The position numbers were made by a program, and so were the translations under genes. Shown here in pieces: positions 60,601 to 64,000 of a stretch of 64,000 nucleotides of DNA. Location: positions 3,586,545 to 3,650,544 of the forward strand of contig OZ005706.1 of the NCBI GenBank assembly GCA_963930775.1, written 5' to 3'. This DNA is from Cliona cf. orientalis (Eukaryota; Porifera; Demospongiae; Clionaida; Clionaidae). The notes under the pieces are model-generated. The model ran no database searches. It worked only from the letters and a program-made list of their open reading frames with translations, and was not told the origin of the DNA. The number at the start of each line of letters is the position of its first letter. The stretch's first letter is position 1.

Positions 60601-62922
60601 ACAGTCATACACAGGACCCGCATAAGAGCTCTTCTTATCCAGAGAAGTCAAGAGGTCAACCCTAGACTGTAGGTTCTCTCGCTCAAACTGTTCTTCCTAA
60701 AGAGGAAGGGGGGAAACAATAGTATTTCGGTAAAATATTCAAGAATAATAATGTTATACAAAATTAATATAAGATTATTTCTAATGCCTAGAAAAAAATC
60801 AATTGCCTCAAAATTCAATTGACATCAATACTGGTCATCTATTAAAAATTGGGTGGTGATCACAACACTTCAAGGGATACATAGAATTATGACTGTTCAG
60901 CATACCAAGGTAAGGTCCTTAGTTGAAGGATGTTTGCTATCATGGTCAGCAAGATCTTTCATTGCTTGAACCAGTACTGGCTTGTGCTTCGGAATCCACT
61001 CCTTGGCCATATACTTGGACTAAAAGGACAGTGGTCAAAATACATGCACATTGCAGCTGAACAAGGGTGAATACGTATGTAAACCAAGAACATGTATACA
61101 CTGTACCTGAAGACGTGACCTGAGACTGCTAGGGAAGAGTTCAAACGCAGCTTTGACTCCAATGTGCCACTCTCCGCTAGGATTCTCCCACTCATCGGGA
61201 ATGGTTAATAAGCACCCGGATTTCCCCTTTATCATCTTTCTTCCATCACTGTCACTCTCCTCAATCTTGACGATTGTTGACGTGTCAACATCACCACTGC
61301 CTGTTGTATCAACTAGGTCAAGGATTTTACGTTCTCCAGTGGTAGTTTCCTAGGTGAAAAGAAGTGCAAGTATACTCTAAATGCCTTTAGATTTTCATAA
61401 TACCATATATAGATTTAGGTCTTGAGTATAGAGCTCTAGTTACATAGTAATCCTCCACCCATATCATATTATGATCTGATTGGTATGCCAAAATCTATCC
61501 CTTATGCACGCATTAAGGGTGTCTTTTCAGCATCGAGGTACATATAAGGTAGCCTCGTCCCCAGCCTCCCCGATCTTTTTCAACGCACGCGAGAGAAAAG
61601 ATGGTGTCATAAAATTGATGGCAAAAGTCTTCTCCTTATTTATAAATGTTTTGACAAGGGCAATTGCTAATTTCAGTCAGTTAGGCCAGGAAAAAAAATA
61701 TTTTCGTTTCTCAGGCTTTTCCAGCTAAGAAATGATGTGGGCGGGCGGCTTTTTATTTTAGTTTTTATTTTTTTGGAGCGTGGTCCATCACTAATCACAC
61801 CCATTTACTACCGACCTCGTGCAAAAGTTAGAAAAGTGATTGATCTTAGTTAATCTATCTATAATATCTTATAGCTTAGCCATCAAAGAAGCAGTTTTGA
61901 GAAGTCAGATATCCGCCAGAGAGTGGCAAGGCTGATGCTCAAACACAGTCAGCCAATGAGATCAAGCGGTAAGCTTACTTTTTAGCCGTTAATTTTAATT
62001 ACCACACCCACTTAATTAAAAAAAAGGCCCAGCAGCCAAAAAGTGATATGGGTGGGCCTGAGAAACTATTATTTTTTTTTTGCCTGGCCTTATAGCCACA
62101 CCAAATTATTCGATAACCACACCCACTCATGTTACCTTGACACACAAAACTGGACAAAGAACTGGTTGTGTGAACTTTAATCCAATGATCATATACCTTA
62201 TTCACAGGGTTTCTAGGGGGATGATGATTTTGGGGAGCTCTATGTCATAATCAATGATACCCTCGGGGTTCTAATCAAGAGTATCAAGGGGTGGTCATGC
62301 ACATATATACCTGCTGTACTGACACCCGCGACTGGGATCAAAGTGAAATCAAGCGATCAAGCTGTAAAATTGGAGCTGATCAAGCGATCAAGACGTCCGT
62401 TTGCGCTGCTCAAATCAAGGTCAAGATGGGCCTCGCCCTTTGACTCCACCCACACCCCGCCCATCCCCGGTTGGCAATCGAGGGTCAAGGCTCTTTTAGC
62501 GGTGCAATCAAACGATCAAGGTCCAAAAATGGCCCCAATCAAATTTTGATCCCGGTCGCGGGTGTCAGTACAGCAGGTATATTATGTGACCACCCCTTGA
62601 GTATACTCTTGGTTCTAATAATGGCCATAATATAAATAATAATTAAAATTAATGATGCTATTTCCTGAGTGATGGCTAATATAAATCTTTGTTGGTAGGT
62701 AGGTGAATCAGATTTCTTAACTGGAAATCCTGGGACTGATGAACTCACATGCAATCCAGCTGCTCCCGGGTCAACTCCTGTGTCAAACACAGCAACTATA
62801 ATTCCTCGACCGTCATAGTCAGGAAATCTAGCTAGAAAACGTTCTGCTCCAGTTTCACGTTTCGGGACTAAACTATGAATGGGGAAAGGTTCCAAGTCTT
62901 CTCTAGAAACGATGGTGTCCAT
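33606..62922 (-). CDS. TPP2: Tripeptidyl-peptidase II (33 exons, 1281 aa)
   Basis: Exons from the 5' end: 62922-62749, 61349-61107, 61019-60906, 60696-60572, 60515-60418, 60362-60297, 59780-59626, 58024-57948, 57892-57765, 56405-56306, 54356-54223, 53658-53528, 43120-43055, 42975-42864, 42341-42246, 42182-42121, 41826-41750, 41684-41578, 40899-40745, 40395-40279, 40223-40123, 39884-39788, 39730-39548, 39480-39281, 39226-39145, 39091-38850, 38798-38705, 34492-34421, 34371-34298, 34236-34188, 34119-34018, 33949-33827, 33695-33606. All phases agree; 3846 nt in total. The subtilisin-type catalytic domain shows VFDTGVD (D47), SHGTHVAS (H276), SSAGNNGP (oxyanion N374) and [10 protein letters not shown] (S461). 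The domain is interrupted by the insert typical of TPP II. Central and C-terminal TPP II blocks follow ([52 protein letters not shown]). A Lys/Ser/Glu-rich linker at 38900-39060 leads to a helical tail ending FPDNYQLF. The enzyme is a giant cytosolic exopeptidase that removes N-terminal tripeptides downstream of the proteasome. Introns of 10.4 kb and 4.2 kb contain other genes. Confidence 0.97.
34903..35444. repeat. MITE family G copy 1 (ACACTAAGTAGAAAAAA TIR), 542 bp
   Basis: ACACACTAAGTAGAAAAAAG at the left and TTTTTTCTGCTTAGTGTGT at the right are inverted. The interior carries another inverted pair (GGCAGGGAATTAAATTTGGC ... AAATTTAATTCCTGC), indicating a nested small element, and a TATAGGC heptamer repeat at about 35140-35163. 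Relatives are the tandem pair at 45246-46024. It lies in the TPP2 intron 34493-38704. Confidence 0.65.
36184..37848 (-). pseudogene. POT/SLC15-like transporter, intronless, two frameshifts
   Basis: Three overlapping frames (37848-37534, 37609-36899, 37011-36184) together cover a proton-coupled oligopeptide transporter family protein without introns. Signatures are [18 protein letters not shown], the central [18 protein letters not shown] with [34 protein letters not shown], and [18 protein letters not shown] near the end; many hydrophobic segments follow. Break 1 is near 37637, where one base appears missing (TGTTTGG). Break 2 is near 37012, where four extra bases (AATT in GACTTAATTGGCC) interrupt DLAKEK. 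The usual ExxER proton-coupling motif is not seen in the first membrane segment. It lies within a TPP2 intron on the same strand. It may be a processed pseudogene; no poly(A) remnant is visible at the 3' end, and base-calling errors remain possible. Confidence 0.75.
40553..40710. repeat. MITE family A copy 3, 158 bp
   Basis: AGTATCCTGGGTAAGCGCCC at the left and GGGCGCTTGCATGGGATACT at the right are inverted. The interior shares TGTATGGAAGCTGCTACAT with the copies at 581-731 and 7752-8296. Confidence 0.75.
40976..41254. repeat. MITE family H copy 1 (AGGCCAGACCAATT TIR)
   Basis: AGGCCAGACCAATTAAATAA at the left and AAAATTGGTCTGGCCTTATA at the right. The sequence between them (GTTGGGTGGAGCTTATGTAC, TTGTATTCTATCTTGATTCC) is almost identical to 49661-49948, implying recent activity. 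Confidence 0.85.
43264..43776. repeat. Complex inverted repeat, probable retroelement end
   Basis: Two pairs of inverted arms interleave: 43264-43332 with 43614-43680 (GGTTCTTGGTTGGGTAAATA and complement), and 43530-43606 with 43695-43776 (TTCCATTGCTTGACTTGAAG and complement). Between the first arms is GTTTCGACTGCTATACTGCA followed by GTCTTCTTCAGGGC. This text with a small stem resembles the repeated ends of Penelope-like or related retroelements, but no reverse transcriptase is seen here. It lies in the 10.4 kb TPP2 intron directly after exon 13. Confidence 0.5.
44409..44563. repeat. Fold-back hairpin, 155 bp
   Basis: CTTATTGCCATAGTAGAACG through GACGATACC pairs with its complement GGTATCGTCGTTCTACTATG ending GGCAATAAG. 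A second inner stem forms from GTTACTCGTGCTTCGCACTC and CGTAACAA. It would make a strong snap-back structure. Confidence 0.8.
44626..44674 (+). repeat. (GTAAT)n pentanucleotide microsatellite
   Basis: About nine tandem TAATG units with one interruption, just 3' of the hairpin element. Confidence 0.85.
44845..44930 (+). ncRNA. tRNA-like sequence, pseudo-tRNA or tRNA-derived SINE head
   Basis: TGGTGCAATGG at 44852-44862 is a perfect fit to the RNA polymerase III A box, and GGTTCGAATCC at 44904-44914 is a perfect B box. The 52-base spacing fits a Leu/Ser-type tRNA with a long variable arm, and a T run follows. The acceptor stem and T stem do not pair properly, so a working tRNA is unlikely. Confidence 0.55.
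45246..46024. repeat. Tandem pair of family G elements (about 400 bp each)
   Basis: Two direct copies, about 45246-45634 and 45641-46024. Both contain GAGCACTTGGGGACATAATT, then GCACCGGCGCGCAGAATGGA, CCCCATATGTTTGTACAGGG and a final TTTTTCTGCTTAGTGTTCAG. They differ at a handful of positions. Open frames on either strand here are the same repeat read twice. Confidence 0.8.
46211..46608. repeat. MITE family F copy 2 with extended TIR
   Basis: The core ends match 24060-24305 (GTAGGGATGGCAGTGCCAAA ... inverse). Here the inverted repeat extends outward through ACAAGTATAAAAAACAATTG and AATAAAATTGAAGGATGAA on both sides, over 100 bp per arm. Confidence 0.8.
47290..47681. repeat. MITE, 392 bp (TAGTCTCGTCCCCAGACCCC TIR)
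   Basis: TAGTCTCGTCCCCAGACCCC, then ACCC and GGAGGAAAAGGGTCTGG, with the inverse GGGGTCTGGGGACGAGACTA at the right. The flanks repeat CGTGGAT on both sides. Frames of about 100-150 codons across it are artefacts. Confidence 0.8.
48295..48766. mobile_element. MITE, 472 bp, with 5-bp target duplication CTAGT
   Basis: CAGGGTTTCATTTAGG at 48295 and its complement CCTAAATGAAACCCTG ending at 48766 are perfect TIRs. CTAGT occurs immediately on both sides (48290-48294 and 48767-48771). The interior has CTGGGGGAGCATGCCCCCAG, shared with the element at 53754-54012, and runs of C and G. Confidence 0.85.
48785..49105. repeat. Dispersed repeat family E copy 2
   Basis: Shares GCTTACGAGCCACTTAGACG, the ACGACGACAACGACGAC region and the CCCCTTGCGCATGTGCG end with 23113-23393 and 60020-60283. 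Confidence 0.55.
49393..49411 (+). repeat. poly(C) tract
   Basis: A C run of about 19 bases; a similar run lies at 49140-49152. They belong to the set of G/C homopolymers described at 1242. Confidence 0.8.
49661..49948. repeat. MITE family H copy 2
   Basis: AGGCCAGACCAATTAAATAA ... AATTGGTCTGGCCT, near-identical in sequence and order to 40976-41254. The main difference is a T-rich insertion near 49865-49880. Confidence 0.85.
50254..51085 (+). mobile_element. MULE-like element with FLYWCH gene relic
   Basis: Both ends consist of degenerate repeats of the type (G)ATCAACT(C/T): left about 50254-50395, right about 50960-51085 in inverse (GAGTTGAT, GAAGTTGATT). A longer match is CCCCGTGATCAATTC at the left against the right end's CCCACGTGATCAATTC. 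Between them is a FLYWCH zinc-finger frame with one frameshift and no transposase, so the copy is non-autonomous. It lies in the TPP2 10.4 kb intron, 110 bp upstream of the TATA box of the dispanin-like gene. Confidence 0.7.
50624..50928 (+). pseudogene. FLYWCH-type zinc finger protein, frameshifted
   Basis: ATG at 50624 starts [15 protein letters not shown]. After a missing base in the T run near 50670 the frame becomes [20 protein letters not shown], then [11 protein letters not shown] and NNHPP, and continues to a stop at 50926. This is a FLYWCH finger: G-Y-x-Y ... F-x-F-W-x-C ... C-x-A-R ... N-x-H. FLYWCH fingers commonly accompany MULE transposases, consistent with the surrounding repetitive inverted ends. 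The tail [17 protein letters not shown] is typical of such proteins before the transposase. Confidence 0.75.
51195..51200 (+). promoter_or_regulatory. TATA box of the dispanin-like gene
   Basis: TATAAA in CCACTATAAAACTACC, 79 bp upstream of the ATG at 51279, leaving a leader of about 50 bases if transcription starts some 30 bp downstream. Confidence 0.5.
51279..52567 (+). CDS. CD225/dispanin-like two-span membrane protein
   Basis: Exons 51279-51317, 52193-52345 and 52409-52567, all phase 0, give 116 residues. After a short polar N-terminus (about 33 residues) a first hydrophobic helix ([20 protein letters not shown]) is followed by [15 protein letters not shown] charged loop with [20 protein letters not shown] leads to a second hydrophobic helix and a stop. 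The pattern of two helices with an Ala/Lys/Arg loop ending AR-x-LNIIGL is characteristic of CD225/dispanin proteins, the family of IFITM and PRRT. Members sit in plasma or endosomal membranes; the function here is unknown. The gene lies inside a TPP2 intron on the opposite strand and has its own TATA box. Intron 1 contains a small MITE (51449-51647). The intron 2 donor (GTACTT) is weak. Confidence 0.75.
51449..51647. repeat. MITE, about 200 bp (TATAGCGGGAACTTTGGCGAG TIR)
   Basis: TGTATAGCGGGAACTTTGGC at the left and CTCACCAAAGTTACCCACTA then TACAG at the right are inverted. It is in intron 1 of the dispanin-like gene and makes spurious frames. Confidence 0.7.
53754..54012. repeat. MITE related to 48295-48766
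   Basis: GAGGGATTAATACAG at the left and, reverse complemented, CAGGGATTAATCAGG at the right. The interior carries a C run at 53807-53820 and CTGGGGGAGCATGCCCCCAG, the block shared with the 48295 element. It lies in TPP2 intron 11. Confidence 0.65.
54053..54170. repeat. Fold-back element, about 118 bp
   Basis: TATTGATAGCC...AAGACTAGATCATATTACAC and CGGCATTATT pair with AATAATGCC, GGTGTAGCACGATCTAGTCT and TATCAATA. Located 53 bp from TPP2 exon 11. Confidence 0.7.
54752..55289. repeat. MITE family B copy 3
   Basis: CGGGGCAAGCCTGAGCGAGC ... GCGAAGGCTCGCCCCG, with interior blocks GAGAGACAGGAAGCGG and CTGGCAAGGCTCAGGTCCAC shared with 2878-4253. Frames such as 54669-55025 on the minus strand arise from it. 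Confidence 0.7.
57102..57108 (+). promoter_or_regulatory. TATA-like box of the nested coiled-coil gene
   Basis: TATTTAA lies 88 bp upstream of the ATG at 57190. Its position makes the in-frame ATG at 57121 too close to be transcribed, which is why the later start is preferred. A TCAAGTCAGA unit is repeated three times at about 57160-57188. Confidence 0.4.
57190..57618 (+). CDS. Small coiled-coil protein nested in TPP2 intron
   Basis: Two coding exons, 57190-57283 and 57356-57618, spliced as AATTCAG|GTGAGT...ATCAG|TTAAAACC, give 118 residues. The 72-bp intron is a multiple of three and free of stops, so retention would give 142 residues. The N-terminus ([18 protein letters not shown]) is followed by a polar stretch, then a leucine/valine heptad helix ([20 protein letters not shown] and on), then a proline-rich LPPPLPPR-like motif (PPPLPPR, a possible SH3 ligand). 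An upstream in-frame ATG at 57121 would add 23 residues. The family is not recognised. It is antisense to TPP2, between TPP2 exons 9 and 10. Confidence 0.6.
   Translation: MSLLPEPELEWYATPISPCIKKTTNSKSMNSGECQVHIIIMCVSTMVNIVVLLSSVKTKGGSEQESTLITLIVKIEDLDKNMEKLIERVERLERAVVRLQNSKKELPPPLPPRNVTIPPTITQDVSLQISPGFLVPAKLTDL
59089..59571. repeat. MITE, 483 bp (TACTGTATG...GGGGTGCTAATTTTC TIR)
   Basis: TACTGTATGACTGGTAATTT then TGGGGTGTACTAATTTTCAT at the left, with GAAAATTAGCACCCCATGAA, AATTACCCACCATACAGTA at the right. It lies 55 bp from the 3' end of TPP2 exon 7. Confidence 0.75.
60020..60283. repeat. Dispersed repeat family E copy 3
   Basis: GATGCCTAGATCTCGAGATC, TGATTTTCGTGCC and the terminal GCATGCATGTGTGGGGT match 23113-23393 in order. 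It ends next to TPP2 exon 6. Confidence 0.5.
62266..62619. repeat. MITE with about 75-bp TIRs in TPP2 intron 1
   Basis: The left arm runs GGTTCTAATCAAGAGTATCA, then AGGGGTGGTCA and ATATACCTGCTGTACTGACA, then CCCGCGACTGGGATCAAA. The right arm is its complement ending TTGGTTCTAA. The interior repeats ATCAAGCGATCAAG motifs. A partial related end is seen near 41463-41505. Confidence 0.8.
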
Positions 62923-63490
62923 AGCCGGCCAACGTCAACCACGTGTAGGTGGGGCAAAGTTCTAGTTATCGCATATCGGAGAGCGAGACTCTGGGCCGGC
63001 CCCTAGGCTAGGCTAGGCCGGCCCTAGCCTAATAGGCTATTTTGCGTCACAAGACCGGGAAACCTATTGAGCATGCGCAGATGCAGTTTTCGCGGAGAAA
63101 GCCAGGAAGAGTGTGTGAAATGATTTGTTGAGTGCTAAAGAGTGGCCAAAATCCTCCAACAGGCGCGGAGTTTAGGCAAATTTTGGGGTTAGCAAAGTAG
63201 CGTGAAGTTCAAGCTTTCTAACAGATCACCTTCAGTGATCTTTACCGAACTAAACACCTCTTGTGCATGCCACCTATACGAGGCTCCTTCCTCTCAGAAG
63301 TTCCCTCCAAAACTCGAAAGTTGGTCAAGAGCTCGAGCGTTGGGTTCTGAGGCATTACAATAGCCTTCTGTAGCTTATTTCTGACGTTTGGTGGAGTTTG
63401 TTCTCCGTGCGGGACTGTACACGAGTCTGGGTGAGGCCAAATACAGACAACCTGGGAATTCAACAGACGGCTGAGAAGCAGACAATCAGT
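62923..63490. promoter_or_regulatory. Shared divergent upstream region of TPP2 and the next gene
   Basis: 568 bp between the two divergent ATGs. It contains GGCCGGCC twice within a GGCTAGGC-rich stretch (62993-63033) and GAGCATGCGCAG at about 63069-63080, which fits the half-palindromic core of an NRF1-type site. No TATA box is evident on either side. The bidirectional-promoter role is inferred from geometry. Confidence 0.45.
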
Positions 63491-63518
63491 ATGGCTACTG
63501 GCACAGGCGGTCCTTCAG
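63491..63518 (+). CDS. First coding exon of an unidentified gene
   Basis: ATGGCTACTGGCACAGGCGG encodes MATGTGGPS and ends at a strong donor, TTCAG|GTGAGT. The rest lies in later exons beyond the window, and 63519-64000 shows only intron-like sequence. The gene is divergent from TPP2. The family cannot be named from nine residues. Confidence 0.5.
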
Positions 63519-64000
63519 GTGAGTTTTTAACGATACTTTCTATCAATATGTAAGGATAAATTTCTCCCAAGTGAAAGTTTGAAATATTAAATTTATGAAG
63601 GTATATACTTCTGGGTCTTTGGGTTTGGCCATCTGATTGTGGTGAGGGGGGTGGGTGGGGTGTTAGTCGCAATCTGTGGCATGGAGTGTGATCGAGTGAG
63701 TAGTAAAAGTAATTACATAGGATGCCACTCTCTTGAATGTATGCACTTAGAAAGTCGAAGCTTGGGGTATAGTCTTCTGTTGAGCATACTTTGCATAGGC
63801 TTAATGTTCTAAGACGTTCAGACACCACATGCATTGCACATGAGCATTGCTCACGTAGATACATGTACATCAATCACGCCAGCGATACTGACCATACTTT
63901 GTGATAGAGCTATAGCGATACTGTACTCAATATCATTACTACATGAGTTCAGTTGATTTTGTCAAGGTGGACTCGATAGCTATCCTTTTCAATTTCTCCA

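Noticed and set aside
1-64000. CRISPR arrays, operons, rRNA genes, viral structural genes
   Set aside because: None seen. The intron-rich gene structure is eukaryotic, repeats are inverted or dispersed rather than regularly spaced, and no long virus-like frames occur.

Overview
This window is eukaryotic nuclear DNA from an animal. Its genes are made of many short exons with GT-AG introns, some only about 50-75 bp long. The gene set (YAP1, TPP2, ER mannosidase I, a DZIP1-family protein) is metazoan. The dense small inverted-repeat elements and the MULE/FLYWCH and DIRS relics would fit an early-branching marine invertebrate, most plausibly a demosponge. The sponge assignment is inference; the gene identities rest on protein motifs read directly from reconstructed exons.

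Layout. (1) 799-13430 (+): the 3' part of a DZIP1/Iguana-family gene, 20 exons whose summed length is an exact multiple of three (532 residues). (2) 14019-24794 (+): complete ER alpha-1,2-mannosidase (GH47, MAN1B1), 7 exons; intron 1 carries a nest of transposons with a Ulp1-like protease fragment and DIRS retrotransposon pieces. (3) 24795-27528: intergenic DNA with no convincing gene. (4) 27529-32836 (+): two-exon YAP1/Yorkie with the TEAD-binding region, two WW domains and LATS-type phosphorylation motifs. (5) 33606-62922 (-): complete tripeptidyl-peptidase II, 33 exons, 1281 residues, about 29 kb, convergent with YAP1. (6) 63491-end (+): first coding exon of an unidentified gene, divergent from TPP2 across a shared upstream region of about 570 bp.

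TPP2 introns host three other genes or gene relics. One is an intronless, twice-frameshifted POT/SLC15-like transporter on the same strand (36184-37848). One is a three-exon two-membrane-segment CD225/dispanin-like gene on the opposite strand (51279-52567). One is a small coiled-coil gene on the opposite strand (57190-57618), whose only intron is in frame and encodes a hydrophobic stretch. The last two have TATA-like boxes at sensible distances.

The introns are packed with small inverted-repeat (MITE-like) elements of at least ten families, often nested. There are also two MULE-type relics with repetitive termini, homopolymer G/C tracts, fold-back hairpins, a tRNA-like sequence and a penta-nucleotide microsatellite. 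TACATGTA-type palindromes are conspicuously frequent. The four conserved genes have no obvious shared pathway (cilium/Hedgehog, ER glycoprotein trimming, Hippo signalling, cytosolic peptide degradation), so the order looks like ordinary animal gene order rather than a functional cluster.
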